Assembly: GCF_040750395.1 (NCBI RefSeq)
Contig: NZ_JBFLVD010000018.1
Location: 62,001 to 126,000 of the forward strand
Reading direction: 5' to 3'
DNA: 64,000 nt
Source of the DNA: Scandinavium sp002470465
Lineage (GTDB): Bacteria; Pseudomonadota; Gammaproteobacteria; Enterobacterales; Enterobacteriaceae
Shown: piece by piece, positions 16,185 through 25,506 of the stretch
Numbering within the stretch: the first letter of the stretch is position 1
How the letters are laid out: each line of letters begins with the position of its first letter
Program-made: the position numbers and the translations under genes
Notes under the pieces: model-generated
Seen by the model: the letters and a program-made list of their open reading frames with translations, nothing else
Database searches by the model: none
What the model was told of the DNA's origin: nothing

Positions 16185-17012
16185 ATGATATCGACTCCCA
16201 TTCGACGATATGGGGCCACGATACTCATGTTACTCACCTGTATATTTTCAGGTGGCGTGCTGGCAAAGACGCACACAGCAACAACGAGTCACAAAGCCCC
16301 GGTAATAAAGGCAAGCAGTAGTAGTAAGGTTAGCAGTAAACAAGAGTATTCTCGCAATAGTGCAAAGAGTAGTTCACTTCCTGATTTGCGAAAATACCCT
16401 TCCGGAACACCTCGTAAAAAAGCGTTTCTCCGGACCGTAATGCCTTATATCACCAGCCAAAATGCGGCTATCACCGCCGATCGTAACTGGCTTGTTTCCA
16501 AGCAGTATGACGCTCGCTGGTCGCCTTCTGAGCGTGCGCGCCTGAAGGATATTACTAAGCGCTATAAAATCAGCTGGTCCGGGAATACGCGTAAAGTGCC
16601 GTGGAACTCGCTGCTTGAGCGTGTGGATATTATCCCTGGCAGCATGGTTGCGACCATGGCCGCAGCCGAAAGCGGCTGGGGTACGTCGAAACTTGCCCGT
16701 GCCAACAATAATCTGTTCGGCATGAAGTGTGTCAAAGGCAAGTGCCAGGCGGGTAACGGGAAAGTGAAAGGGTACTCGCAGTTTGAATCGGTGAAAGAGT
16801 CGGTTGAAGCTTACGCGGTGAATCTCAACACCCATCCGGCCTACAACTCTTTCCGTAAGTCCCGTGCGCAGCTGCGCAAAACGGACCAGGAAGTGACCGC
16901 CAGCGCCATGATCCACAAGCTGAAAGGCTATTCAACGCGCGGTTCAAGCTACAACAACTACCTGTTCAGTATGTACCAGGATAACCAGCGTCTGATTGCC
17001 GCGCATATGTAA
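16185..17012 (+). CDS. bax: Bax protein, glucosaminidase-domain (GH73-like)
   Basis: A 275-residue exported protein with a GH73-like N-acetylglucosaminidase domain. Peptidoglycan hydrolysis is expected, but its role in E. coli is not established. A signal peptide (ATILMLLTCIFSGGVLA) is followed by a low-complexity S/K/T segment (about 30-70), then the conserved LPDLRKYPSGTPRKKAFLRTVMPYI. The catalytic region is MVATMAAAESGWGTSKLARANNNLFGMKC (Glu in AAESGWG). The start is ATG 16185 (MISTPIRRYG) with AGGAGA seven bases upstream. An in-frame extension to 16086 lacks such a signal and is not colinear with E. coli Bax (274 residues). Confidence 0.93.
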   Translation: MISTPIRRYGATILMLLTCIFSGGVLAKTHTATTSHKAPVIKASSSSKVSSKQEYSRNSAKSSSLPDLRKYPSGTPRKKAFLRTVMPYITSQNAAITADRNWLVSKQYDARWSPSERARLKDITKRYKISWSGNTRKVPWNSLLERVDIIPGSMVATMAAAESGWGTSKLARANNNLFGMKCVKGKCQAGNGKVKGYSQFESVKESVEAYAVNLNTHPAYNSFRKSRAQLRKTDQEVTASAMIHKLKGYSTRGSSYNNYLFSMYQDNQRLIAAHM

Positions 17013-17021
17013 GGCGGAAAG

Positions 17022-17098
17022 ATTGCCCGGCAGCACTCCGTTAGCACGGGCCTGTGAGAAGTCTTGTAGGCCGGGTCAGCGAAGCGCCACCCGGCATC
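17022..17098. repeat. REP/BIME element after bax
   Basis: Two facing REP units (ATTGCCCGGCAGCACTCCG... and TGTAGGCCGGGTCAGCGAAG... types) sit between the convergent bax and xylR genes. Confidence 0.75.
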
Positions 17099-17117
17099 AA
17101 TCACCGCTCAGTATCCT

Positions 17118-17146
17118 GAAACGCCTTCCATCGGAAGGCGTTTTTG
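17118..17146 (+). terminator. Terminator of bax
   Basis: AACGCCTTCC, ATC and GGAAGGCGTT form a 10-bp hairpin followed by TTTGTTTT on the plus strand. On the minus strand the tail is only TTTCAGG, so it mainly serves bax and perhaps partly xylR. Confidence 0.85.
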
Positions 17147-17165
17147 TTTTCTGACTTTTTGTTTT

Positions 17166-18344
17166 TTAAATAAGGGTTTCCCCAAAACGTTCCCGGTATT
17201 CCTTCGGCGTGGTGTCGTACTCTTTTTTAAATACCGAATAGAAATACTGTAGCGACGGATAGCCGCACATCTGCGAAATTTCGTTAATAGACAACGAAGT
17301 GGATACCAGCAGACTGCGTGCTTTTTCCAGTTTCTCACTGTGGATCACCGCGTGAATGGTTTCCCCCACCTCTTCCTTAAATCGTTTTTCCAGATTTGAG
17401 CGCGAAATCCCGACCGCATCCAGCACCTGCTCCACCTTAATACCCTTGCAGGCGTTGTTGCGGATGTAGTGCATGGCCTGAATCACCGCCGGGTCGTCAA
17501 GGGAACGGTAGTCCGTAGAGCGGCGTTCGATGACGCGCACTGGCGGCACCAGCAGCCGCTGGAGCGGCAGGCGTTCATTATCCAGCAGGCGATGCAGCAG
17601 TTTTGCCGCCTGATAGCCCATCTGGCGGGTGCCCTGCGCCACGGAGGAGAGCGCCACGCGTGACAGATAGCGGGTCAGCTCTTCGTTATCGATACCAATG
17701 ACGCAGAGCTTCTCCGGCACCGGAATGTGCAGATGCTCGCAGGCCTGCAAAATATGGCGCGCACGGGCGTCGGTGACGGCGATTATCCCTGTTTGCGGCG
17801 GCAGCGTTTGCAGCCAGTCTGCCAGACGGTTCTGAGCATGCTGCCAGTTTTCCGGGGCCGTTTCCTGGCCCTGATACACCACGCCGCGGTATTTTTCCTT
17901 CGCCACTATCTGGCAGAACGCGTGCTCTCGCTCCACGGCCCAGCGCTTGCCGCTGGAGGCAGGCAGGCCGTAAAACGCAAAGCGATGCACGCCTTTTTCT
18001 TTCAGGTGCAAAAAGGCGCTCTCCACCAGGGCATGATTGTCCGTGGCGATATAATGCACCGCCGGGTAGCTGTCCGGATGGTGATAAGAGCCGCCAACGC
18101 CGACGATAGGGACGTCCACATCGGCGAGCATGGCCTCAATGATTGGGTCGTCAAAATCAGCAATCACGCCATCGCCGAGCCACTCTTTGATGTTTTCAGT
18201 ACGGGCGCGAAAATCCTCTTCAATAAAAATGTCCCATTCCGACTGCGACGCCTGTAAATATTCCCCCACGCCCTCCACAACCTGGCGGTCGTAGGCTTTG
18301 TTGGCGTTGAATAACAGCGTGACCCGGTGGCGCTTTTCAAACAT
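17166..18344 (-). CDS. xylR: Xylose operon transcriptional activator
   Basis: XylR binds D-xylose and activates the xylA and xylF promoters. The 392-residue protein has the E. coli length. Its N-terminal periplasmic-binding-protein-like sensor (about 1-270; HRVTLLFNANKAYDRQVVEGVGEYLQ, VGVGGSYHH, CVIGIDNEELTRYLSRVALSSVAQGTRQMG) precedes two AraC helix-turn-helix units (about 285-385; VEQVLDAVGISRSNLEKRFKEEVG, SINEISQMCGYPSLQYFYSVFKKEY). The start is ATG 18344 (MFEKRHR) with AGGAAA upstream. A 35-residue upstream extension is rejected because it overlaps the end of xylH and is not in E. coli XylR. It follows xylH by 71 bp, as last gene of xylFGHR. Confidence 0.97.
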   Translation of the reverse strand: MFEKRHRVTLLFNANKAYDRQVVEGVGEYLQASQSEWDIFIEEDFRARTENIKEWLGDGVIADFDDPIIEAMLADVDVPIVGVGGSYHHPDSYPAVHYIATDNHALVESAFLHLKEKGVHRFAFYGLPASSGKRWAVEREHAFCQIVAKEKYRGVVYQGQETAPENWQHAQNRLADWLQTLPPQTGIIAVTDARARHILQACEHLHIPVPEKLCVIGIDNEELTRYLSRVALSSVAQGTRQMGYQAAKLLHRLLDNERLPLQRLLVPPVRVIERRSTDYRSLDDPAVIQAMHYIRNNACKGIKVEQVLDAVGISRSNLEKRFKEEVGETIHAVIHSEKLEKARSLLVSTSLSINEISQMCGYPSLQYFYSVFKKEYDTTPKEYRERFGETLI

Positions 18345-18415
18345 GTTTTGCTTTCCTGAAGAGGCAAGAATGGCGATACCCGCGGGTGTCGCCATGGTAG
18401 CGGAAATGGCTGCGA

Positions 18416-19597
18416 TCAGGCTCGCCGCTTGGTGGCCGAGTCCATCCACACCGCCAGCAGCAAAATGGCGCCCTTAACGATATATTGCCAGAAAGTCGGT
18501 ACGTCCATCATGCTCATTCCGTTGTCCAGCGCGGACATAATAAACGCCCCCATTACCGCACCCGCGACGCTGCCCACGCCACCCGCCAGGCTGGTGCCGC
18601 CAATGACGCAGGCGGCGATAGCATCCAGCTCGGCAATGTTCCCTGCCGAAGGCGAGCCTGCCCCCAGACGTGAGCTCAGGATCAGCCCGGCGATAGCCAC
18701 CATCAGGCCGTTGATGGCGAAGACGGCGAGCTTCGTGCGCTCCACGTTAATGCCCGACAGGCGCGCTGCTTCAAGATTGCCGCCAATGGCATAGATGCGG
18801 CGGCCAAACGCCGTACGGGTTGCCATAAACATGCCCGCCAGCAGAAGCAGGGCGAGAATGAGCACCGGGGTGGGCACGCCGCGATAGTCGTTCAGCATCC
18901 AGATGGCCCCAAGGGCAATCACCGCAGTTAACGCCTGGCGACCCACGACGCCAGTGGACGCTGAATTCGTTAACCCCAGAGACTGGCGGCGCATGCGCCC
19001 ACGCCACTGCCAGGCGACAAACGCCATCAGCCCGACAACGCCGATGATGAAGCCGACGCCGTCCGGCAGGTAGCTCTGACCAATTTGCGACATCGCCGGG
19101 CTGGTAGGGGAAACGGTGGTGCCGTTGGTGATACCAATCAGGATGCCGCGAAACGCCAGCATCCCGGCAAGCGTGACGATAAACGACGGGACTTTGCGGT
19201 AGGCGACCCACCATCCGTTCCATGCACCGAGCACCAGGCCCAGCGCCAGAGTGACGATAATCGTCAGCGGCAGAGGCCAGCCCAGCCAGACGTCAAAAAT
19301 TGCCGCCGCGCCGCCGAGCAGGCCCATCATCGACCCGACCGACAGGTCGATTTCCGCCGAGATAATCACAAACACCATACCCACCGCCAGAATGCCGGTG
19401 ATGGCAGTCTGGCGCAGCAGGTTCGAGACGTTACGTGCGCTGAGGTACGAGCCGTCGGTGGTCCAGGTAAAGAACAGCATGATGATAACGATCGCGGCGA
19501 TCATCACAAATACCTGCAAATTAAGCGTCTTTAGCCCCGCAAAGGCGGCGGGCGCTGACGCATCCAGCTTCAGTTCAGACGGCGTGTTTTTCGACAT
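18416..19597 (-). CDS. xylH: D-xylose ABC transporter permease
   Basis: XylH is the inner-membrane permease of the high-affinity xylose importer. It has 393 residues with about 10 membrane segments. Family landmarks are NLLRQTAITGILAVGMVFVIISAEIDLSVGS (the BPD_transp_2 signature), VPSFIVTLAGMLAFRGI and IAACVIGGTSLAGGVGSVAGAVMGAF. I take ATG 19597 (MSKNTPSELKL), which gives the E. coli length; an ATG three codons earlier (19606) is also possible. The start overlaps the end of xylG by 23 bases. Confidence 0.97.
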   Translation of the reverse strand: MSKNTPSELKLDASAPAAFAGLKTLNLQVFVMIAAIVIIMLFFTWTTDGSYLSARNVSNLLRQTAITGILAVGMVFVIISAEIDLSVGSMMGLLGGAAAIFDVWLGWPLPLTIIVTLALGLVLGAWNGWWVAYRKVPSFIVTLAGMLAFRGILIGITNGTTVSPTSPAMSQIGQSYLPDGVGFIIGVVGLMAFVAWQWRGRMRRQSLGLTNSASTGVVGRQALTAVIALGAIWMLNDYRGVPTPVLILALLLLAGMFMATRTAFGRRIYAIGGNLEAARLSGINVERTKLAVFAINGLMVAIAGLILSSRLGAGSPSAGNIAELDAIAACVIGGTSLAGGVGSVAGAVMGAFIMSALDNGMSMMDVPTFWQYIVKGAILLLAVWMDSATKRRA

Positions 19598-21116
19598 GGC
19601 GTTCACTCCTCAGGGCCGCTTCCATCACTTGTTCCTGGGTCAACTGATGGTTGACCAGGTCCGCTTTCAGTTTGCCTTCGTGCATCACCAGCACGCGGTC
19701 GCTCAGGCCCAGCACTTCCGGCAGTTCGGAAGAGATGACGATCACCGCTATGCCCTGCTGCACCAGTTGATTAATCAGTTTGTAGATTTCGTATTTCGCG
19801 CCGATATCGATGCCGCGAGTGGGCTCGTCGAGGATCAGAATGCGGGGGTTAAGCAGCAGGCAGCGGGCTAAAATGGCCTTCTGCTGGTTCCCGCCGCTGA
19901 GGCGGCCAATCGCCAGCTCCGGTGAGGAGGTTTTCACCTTCAGCCGGGAAAGGGAGTTCAGGATGCAGTTTTGCTCTGCTGCATCGTCCAGTGCGCTAAG
20001 CGGCCCCGAAAACTGGTCGAGCGCGGCGAGGGTAATATTTTTCCCCACCGCCATCACCGGCACGATGCCGTCTTTTTTACGATCTTCTGGCACCATTGCG
20101 ATGCCGTGGGCAATCGCCTGCTGACAGTTAGCGATGTTCACCGCTTTGCCGTCGATAAACACTTTGCCTTCCCAACGGCCACGCCAGACGCCAAACAGGC
20201 ACTGTACGGCCTCAGTTCTCCCCGCACCGACAAGACCCGCGATACCCAGAATTTCTCCGCGCCGTAGTGAGAAGGAGATGTCATTGACCCGTTTAATATG
20301 ACGATTTACCGGATGCCAGGCGGTGAGGTGCTCAATACGGAGGATTTCGTCCCCCGGCGTGTGAGGTTCGTTCGGGTAAAGGGCCGTCAGCTCACGGCCG
20401 ACCATCATGGTGATGATGTCGTCTTCGCTCATGCCGGTGGCGTCCCGGGTGCCGATATGTTGGCCATCGCGGATCACGCAGATGGTATCGGAAATAGCCT
20501 TCACCTCGTTAAGCTTGTGGGAGATGTAGATGCAGGCGATGCCATGGTTTTGCAGGTCGCGAATAATATTCAGCAGCACAGCGGTTTCCTGCTCGGTGAG
20601 CGAGGCCGTGGGTTCATCCAGAATCAGCAGCCGGACCTGTTTGTTCAGCGCCTTGGCGATTTCGACCAGCTGCTGCTGCCCAAGCCCTAAATCACCGACG
20701 CGTGTGTCGGGCGAAATGGCAAGACTGACCTGGGCGAGCAGCTTTTCGCAGCGCAGGGTCATCTGATCGTAATCAAGAATCCCGTGGCGGGTGATCTCTG
20801 CGCCTAAAAAGATGTTTTCCAGCACGGTCAGATGCTTAACCAGCGCCAGCTCCTGGTGAATGATGGCAATGCCCCGGCGTTCAGTGTCGCGAATGTGCCC
20901 TGCCTCCAGCGGCTCCCCGGCAAAGATAATCTCACCTTCGAAGCTGCCGTGCGGGTAAATACCGCACAGCACTTTCATTAGCGTCGACTTGCCTGAACCG
21001 TTCTCGCCGCACAGGGAAACCACTTCCCCGGCGTTCAGGCGCAGGCTGACGTTGTCTATCGCCTTCACCACCCCGAAGGTTTTGGTGATGCTTTTCATTT
21101 CAAGTAAATAAGGCAT
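19575..21116 (-). CDS. xylG: D-xylose ABC transporter ATP-binding protein
   Basis: XylG powers the XylFGH importer. The 513 residues (identical in length to E. coli) hold two fused ABC domains. The first has Walker A GENGSGKST (about residue 37), signature LGLGQQQLVEIAK and Walker B LLILDEPTA. The second has the degenerate P-loop GLVGAGRTE, signature LSGGNQQKAILAR and ILILDEPTRGID, as in sugar transporters of the RbsA/MglA type. It lies between xylF (61-bp gap with a hairpin) and xylH (23-base overlap). Confidence 0.98.
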   Translation of the reverse strand: MPYLLEMKSITKTFGVVKAIDNVSLRLNAGEVVSLCGENGSGKSTLMKVLCGIYPHGSFEGEIIFAGEPLEAGHIRDTERRGIAIIHQELALVKHLTVLENIFLGAEITRHGILDYDQMTLRCEKLLAQVSLAISPDTRVGDLGLGQQQLVEIAKALNKQVRLLILDEPTASLTEQETAVLLNIIRDLQNHGIACIYISHKLNEVKAISDTICVIRDGQHIGTRDATGMSEDDIITMMVGRELTALYPNEPHTPGDEILRIEHLTAWHPVNRHIKRVNDISFSLRRGEILGIAGLVGAGRTEAVQCLFGVWRGRWEGKVFIDGKAVNIANCQQAIAHGIAMVPEDRKKDGIVPVMAVGKNITLAALDQFSGPLSALDDAAEQNCILNSLSRLKVKTSSPELAIGRLSGGNQQKAILARCLLLNPRILILDEPTRGIDIGAKYEIYKLINQLVQQGIAVIVISSELPEVLGLSDRVLVMHEGKLKADLVNHQLTQEQVMEAALRSERHVEKHAV

Positions 21117-21152
21117 GGCGGCTCCACGTCATGTTCCACGTTATAAGCAAAT

Positions 21153-21170
21153 GCCCCTCCTGAGAGGGGC
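21153..21170 (-). terminator. Intra-operon hairpin between xylF and xylG
   Basis: GCCCCTC and GAGGGGC (7 bp, perfect) flank a 4-base loop 8 bp after the xylF stop, with no T-run in the minus direction. It probably protects the 3' end of a xylF message so that the binding protein outnumbers the membrane parts, as is usual in such operons. Confidence 0.55.
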
Positions 21171-21177
21171 CGCGGAA

Positions 21178-22170
21178 TTACAGTTCACTCTTTTTGTGGA
21201 AACCGTCTTTAATCACGGTGGCGTCAATATTGGTTTTATTGACCTCAATGGGTGTGAGCAGGCGCGCGGGCACTTCTTTCAGGCCATTGTTGAGCGTGGC
21301 GTCTGATTTCGGCTGCTGACCGTTGCCAAGCTCAACCGCAATTTCTGCGGCGGTGGTGGCAAGCTGAGTAATGGGTTTATATACGGTCATCGTCTGGGTG
21401 CCCGCAATAATGCGTTTTACGCCAGCCAGGTCGGCATCCTGGCCGGAAATGGCGACTTTCCCTGCCAGGCCCTGCGCGCTCAGCGCCTGGATTGCGCCCC
21501 CGGCAGTGGCATCGTTGGAGGCGACGACAGCATCAATTTTGTTGTTGTTGGCGGTCAGCGCATTTTCCATGATTTTTAGCGCGTTTTCCGGCAGCCAGCC
21601 GTCGGCCCACTGATCGCCCACGACTTTAATTTTGCCGTTGTCGATATACGGTTTTAAGACTTTCATTTGCCCGGCACGGAACAGCTTCGCATTGTTATCC
21701 ACCGGTGATCCGCCCATCAGGAAGTAGTTACCTTCAGGGACTTTATTAATGAGGCTTTGTGCCTGCATTTCACCGACTTTTTCGTTATCAAAGGAAATAT
21801 AGAAATCAATATCAGCATTATTAATCATACGGTCATAGGCCAGCACTTTAATGCCTTCCTGTTTTGCTTCTTTAATAACGTTGCTTAATGCCTGACCGTT
21901 GTAAGGAATAATGACTAATACATCCACGCCGCGGTTAATCATATTTTCAATCTGCGACATTTGCGTTTCTTCATTGCCGTTAGCAGATTGTACAAATACT
22001 TTTGCACCTAAAGATTCGGCTTTATTCACAAAGATATCACGATCTTTTTGCCAGCGTTCAAGACGCAGGTCGTCGATCGCCATGCCGATTTTGACTTCCT
22101 TAGCGATACCCGCAAAGCTTGTCAGCAGCAGCGAGGCGCAAAGCGTGAGGCAAAGTTTTTTCATTTTCAT
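21178..22170 (-). CDS. xylF: D-xylose-binding periplasmic protein
   Basis: XylF captures xylose in the periplasm for XylGH. With the start at ATG 22170 (MKMKKL...) it has 330 residues, as in E. coli. The directly preceding ATG (22173) is equally usable; a longer extension to 22245 is not supported. Signal peptide: LCLTLCASLLLTSFAGIAKA-like, cleaving before KEVKIGMAIDD. The type I periplasmic binding fold shows in QMSQIENMINRGVDVLVIIPYNG, KVLAYDRMI and DAVVASNDATAGGAIQAL. It is first gene of the xylFGHR operon, divergent from xylA. Confidence 0.97.
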   Translation of the reverse strand: MKMKKLCLTLCASLLLTSFAGIAKEVKIGMAIDDLRLERWQKDRDIFVNKAESLGAKVFVQSANGNEETQMSQIENMINRGVDVLVIIPYNGQALSNVIKEAKQEGIKVLAYDRMINNADIDFYISFDNEKVGEMQAQSLINKVPEGNYFLMGGSPVDNNAKLFRAGQMKVLKPYIDNGKIKVVGDQWADGWLPENALKIMENALTANNNKIDAVVASNDATAGGAIQALSAQGLAGKVAISGQDADLAGVKRIIAGTQTMTVYKPITQLATTAAEIAVELGNGQQPKSDATLNNGLKEVPARLLTPIEVNKTNIDATVIKDGFHKKSEL

Positions 22171-22539
22171 CATCGTAGGGCCTTTTGTCGGTACGTAGGG
22201 GTGATACTGGTGAAAAAAGAAACAAGCACGATGGACACGCTGCAAATTTTTAGCACGGTCGAGATTTATGGCAATTACAGATTTTTATCTTCTGATTACG
22301 ATATTTGGTTTATTTTCCGAATTATGACCGCGATCGAATTTTAAATCGTTTCAGCCTTTTGTTGCATGGATGTATGGAAGCGCGATCGTAAAAGAAAAGC
22401 GTGGCGGATATTTTGCGAGCCAGCGCACGTTTGTGGATTCTCTTAATCGCAGTGTGAAATAACGTAATTGAGCAACCGCAAATCAGGTAACAGTATTACT
22501 GCACAACCTGGTATTCGCCGCGTCTAATGGAGTTCAATT
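22171..22539. promoter_or_regulatory. Divergent xylF/xylA control region
   Basis: 369 bp separate the two xylose operons. A CRP-like site TGCGA-N6-GCACG lies at 22414-22429, corresponding to the site I recall in the E. coli xylA-xylF region. The middle part (22250-22350) is A+T-rich, where XylR half-sites would be expected; I could not delimit them by eye. GGAG at 22528-22531 is the xylA ribosome-binding site. Expected control is XylR with xylose plus CRP-cAMP for both directions. Confidence 0.7.
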
Positions 22540-23862
22540 ATGCAAGCTTATTTCGACCAACTCGATCGTGTTCGTTATGAAGGCCCGACATCGCAAAATC
22601 CGCTGGCTTTTCGCCACTACAACCCGGACGAGCTGGTGCTCGGCAAGCGCATGGAAGATCACCTGCGGTTCGCGGCGTGCTACTGGCATACCTTCTGCTG
22701 GAATGGCGCAGATATGTTTGGCGTGGGCTCGTTTGACCGCCCGTGGCAGCAGCCCGGCGAAGCGCTGGCGCTGGCAAAGCGTAAGGCTGACGTGGCGTTT
22801 GAATTCTTCCTCAAGCTGAACGTGCCGTACTACTGCTTCCACGACGTAGACGTGTCGCCAGAGGGCGCCTCGCTGAAGGAATATCTTAATAACTTTGCGC
22901 AGATGGTCGACGTGCTGGCCGAAAAGCAGCAGCAAAGCGGCGTGAAGCTGCTGTGGGGTACCGCCAACTGCTTCACCCATCCGCGCTACGGCGCAGGCGC
23001 GGCCACCAATCCGGATCCGGAAGTGTTCAGCTGGGCCGCCACGCAGGTGGTGACGGCAATGAACGCCACCCATCAGCTCGGTGGCGAAAACTACGTCCTG
23101 TGGGGCGGGCGTGAAGGGTATGAAACGCTGCTGAATACCGACCTGCGCCAGGAGCGCGAACAGATTGGCCGCTTCATGCAGATGGTGGTTGAGCACAAAC
23201 ACAAAATTGGCTTCCGCGGCACGTTGCTTATTGAGCCGAAACCGCAGGAGCCGACCAAGCACCAGTACGACTATGATGCGGCGACCGTTTATGGCTTCCT
23301 GAAGCAGTTTGGTCTGGAAAAAGAGATTAAGCTCAATATCGAGGCCAACCACGCGACGCTCGCGGGCCATTCGTTCCACCATGAAATTGCCACGGCTATC
23401 GCGCTGGGGCTGTTCGGCTCAGTGGACGCCAACCGCGGCGATGCGCAGCTTGGCTGGGATACCGATCAGTTCCCGAACAGCGTGGAAGAAAATGCGCTGG
23501 TGATGTATGAAATTATCAAAGCGGGTGGTTTTACCACCGGCGGCCTGAACTTTGATGCCAAAGTGCGTCGCCAGAGCACAGATAAATATGATCTGTTCTA
23601 CGGTCATATTGGTGCTATGGACACCATGGCGCTGGCGCTGAAGGTGGCGGCCCGCATGATTGAAGACGGTGAGCTGGATAAGCGCGTGGCGCGCCGCTAT
23701 GCGGGCTGGAATGGTGAGCTGGGCCAGCAGATCCTGAAAGGGCAGATGTCGCTGACGGACATTGCAAAATACGCCGAGCAGCATAGTCTTGCTCCGCAGC
23801 ACCATAGCGGGCACCAGGAGCTGCTGGAGAACCTGGTTAACCATTATCTGTTTGATAAGTAA
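22540..23862 (+). CDS. xylA: Xylose isomerase
   Basis: XylA interconverts D-xylose and D-xylulose in the cytoplasm. The 440 residues equal the E. coli length and align throughout. The TIM-barrel, two-metal active site is visible in YYCFHDVDVSPEG (catalytic His-Asp), TLLIEPKPQEPTKHQYDYD, LNIEANHATLAGHSFHHE and LGSVDANRGD-type segments (FGSVDANRGDAQLGWDTDQFP). ATG 22540 has GGAG at nine bases. First gene of xylAB; a BIME separates it from xylB. Confidence 0.98.
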   Translation: MQAYFDQLDRVRYEGPTSQNPLAFRHYNPDELVLGKRMEDHLRFAACYWHTFCWNGADMFGVGSFDRPWQQPGEALALAKRKADVAFEFFLKLNVPYYCFHDVDVSPEGASLKEYLNNFAQMVDVLAEKQQQSGVKLLWGTANCFTHPRYGAGAATNPDPEVFSWAATQVVTAMNATHQLGGENYVLWGGREGYETLLNTDLRQEREQIGRFMQMVVEHKHKIGFRGTLLIEPKPQEPTKHQYDYDAATVYGFLKQFGLEKEIKLNIEANHATLAGHSFHHEIATAIALGLFGSVDANRGDAQLGWDTDQFPNSVEENALVMYEIIKAGGFTTGGLNFDAKVRRQSTDKYDLFYGHIGAMDTMALALKVAARMIEDGELDKRVARRYAGWNGELGQQILKGQMSLTDIAKYAEQHSLAPQHHSGHQELLENLVNHYLFDK

Positions 23863-23868
23863 TACCCG

Positions 23869-23940
23869 ATCGCCCGGTGGCGCGATGCTTACCGGGCCTA
23901 CAAAATCTGTAGGCCGGTGCAAGCGTAGCGCCGCCCGGCA
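23869..23940. repeat. REP/BIME element between xylA and xylB
   Basis: Facing REP units (CGCCCGGTGGCGCGATGCTTACCGGGC and TAGGCCGGTGCAAGCGTAGCGCCGCCCGGC forms) lie inside the operon. This could protect the xylA part of the message and lower xylB expression. Confidence 0.78.
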
Positions 23941-23962
23941 CGTTGATTATGGAGAAGCCGCT

Positions 23963-25417
23963 ATGTATATCGGGATCGACCTCGGCACATCCGGGGTAAA
24001 AGTCATTCTGCTCAGCGAGCAGGGTGATTTGTTGGCTACGCAGACGGAGAAGCTCACGGTCTCGCGTCCGTTTCCGCTGTGGTCGGAACAGGATCCTGAG
24101 AGCTGGTGGCGGGCTACGGATAGCGCAATGAAAGCGTTAGGCGCTCAGCATTCTCTCGCCGGAGTGAAAGCCCTGAGCATTGCCGGGCAAATGCATGGCG
24201 CAACGCTGCTTGATAAGCATCAGCGCGTGCTGCGTCCGGCCATTTTGTGGAACGACGGGCGCTGCGCTGAAGAGTGCGTCATGCTTGAAAAGGCTGTCCC
24301 TCGCTCGCGGGAAATTACCGGCAACCTGATGATGCCTGGCTTTACGGCACCGAAGCTGCTGTGGGTACAGCGCCATGAACCAGATGTGTTCCGCAAAGTG
24401 GATAAGGTGCTGTTGCCAAAAGATTATCTTCGTCTGCGCATGACCGGCGATTTCGCCAGCGATATGTCGGACGCGGCGGGCACGATGTGGATGGACGTGG
24501 CAAAGCGCGACTGGAGCGACGAGATGCTTCAGGCGTGCGGCTTAACGCGCGATAACATGCCTGCCTTGTTTGAGGGCTGCGACATCACCGGCGCGCTTTT
24601 GCCGTCGGTAGCCCAGGCCTGGAATATGCCTGCGGTGCCCGTTGTTGCAGGCGGTGGCGATAATGCTGCGGGTGCAGTTGGCGTCGGCATGGTCGACGCG
24701 GGCCAGGCCATGTTATCGCTGGGTACGTCGGGGGTTTATTTTGCCGTCAGCAACGGTTTTCTCAGCAAGCCTGAGAGCGCGGTGCACAGCTTCTGCCACG
24801 CCTTGCCCGGCCGATGGCATCTGATGTCGGTGATGCTAAGTGCAGCCTCATGCCTTGACTGGGCCGCGAAACTGACCGGGATCGGCGACGTTCCTGCACT
24901 GCTGGCTGCCGCACAAACGGCAGATAAAAATGCCGATCCGGTGTGGTTTTTACCGTACCTGTCCGGCGAGCGCACGCCACACAACAACCCGAATGCGAAG
25001 GGCGTCTTTTTCGGTCTGACCCATCAACATGGCCCGGCGGAGCTGGCGCTGGCAGTACTGGAAGGTGTGGGCTTTGCGCTGGCGGACGGTATGGATGTTG
25101 TTCACGACTGCGGCATTAAGCCAGACAGCGTGACGCTGATTGGCGGCGGTGCCCGCAGTGCCTACTGGCGGCAAATGCTGGCGGATATCAGCGGTATCGC
25201 GCTGGAATACCGTACCGGTGGCGACGTGGGGCCCGCACTGGGTGCCGCGCGCCTTGCTCAGCTTGCCCTGCATTCCGGTAAACCGTATACCGACCTGCTG
25301 CCGCAGCTCACGCTGGAGCAGACGCATCAGCCTGATGCGCCGCAGCATGCCGCCTATGCGCCACGTCGCGAAACCTTCCGCCAGCTTTATCGGCAGCTCA
25401 AGCCGCTGATGTCCTGA
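23963..25417 (+). CDS. xylB: Xylulokinase
   Basis: XylB phosphorylates D-xylulose to xylulose 5-phosphate, feeding the pentose phosphate pathway. The start at ATG 23963 (MYIGIDLGTSGVKVILL, with GGAGA upstream) gives 484 residues, as in E. coli. FGGY-kinase motifs are GIDLGTSGVKV (phosphate 1), GQMHGATLLD, AILWNDGRC, MSLGTSGVYFAVS (phosphate 2), and LIGGGARSAYWRQMLADISG (adenosine). An in-frame extension back to 23762 overlaps xylA and is discarded. Confidence 0.98.
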   Translation: MYIGIDLGTSGVKVILLSEQGDLLATQTEKLTVSRPFPLWSEQDPESWWRATDSAMKALGAQHSLAGVKALSIAGQMHGATLLDKHQRVLRPAILWNDGRCAEECVMLEKAVPRSREITGNLMMPGFTAPKLLWVQRHEPDVFRKVDKVLLPKDYLRLRMTGDFASDMSDAAGTMWMDVAKRDWSDEMLQACGLTRDNMPALFEGCDITGALLPSVAQAWNMPAVPVVAGGGDNAAGAVGVGMVDAGQAMLSLGTSGVYFAVSNGFLSKPESAVHSFCHALPGRWHLMSVMLSAASCLDWAAKLTGIGDVPALLAAAQTADKNADPVWFLPYLSGERTPHNNPNAKGVFFGLTHQHGPAELALAVLEGVGFALADGMDVVHDCGIKPDSVTLIGGGARSAYWRQMLADISGIALEYRTGGDVGPALGAARLAQLALHSGKPYTDLLPQLTLEQTHQPDAPQHAAYAPRRETFRQLYRQLKPLMS

Positions 25418-25456
25418 AGCAGCGTTTAGCTGTCCTTTTTTGACCTTATCAGGCCG

Positions 25457-25497
25457 CCTGTTCGTGTCCACAATGGCTCTACACCGACACGAACAGG
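25457..25497 (+). promoter_or_regulatory. 12-bp inverted repeat upstream of the hydrolase-GlxA operon
   Basis: CCTGTTCGTGTC (25457-25468) and GACACGAACAGG (25486-25497) are perfect inverted copies separated by 17 bp. The second arm ends on the CAGGAG ribosome-binding site of the next gene. It could be an operator (perhaps for the AraC-type regulator in this operon) or an RNA hairpin hiding the ribosome-binding site. No promoter could be fixed with confidence. Confidence 0.5.
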
Positions 25498-25506
25498 AGT
25501 CTGACT

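Noticed and set aside
18345..18449. N-terminal extension of XylR
   Set aside because: It overlaps the end of xylH, and the ATG at 18344 has a good ribosome-binding site and gives the E. coli length.
23762..23962. N-terminal extension of XylB through the BIME
   Set aside because: It overlaps xylA and translates REP sequence; MYIGIDLGTSG at 23963 is the true kinase start.
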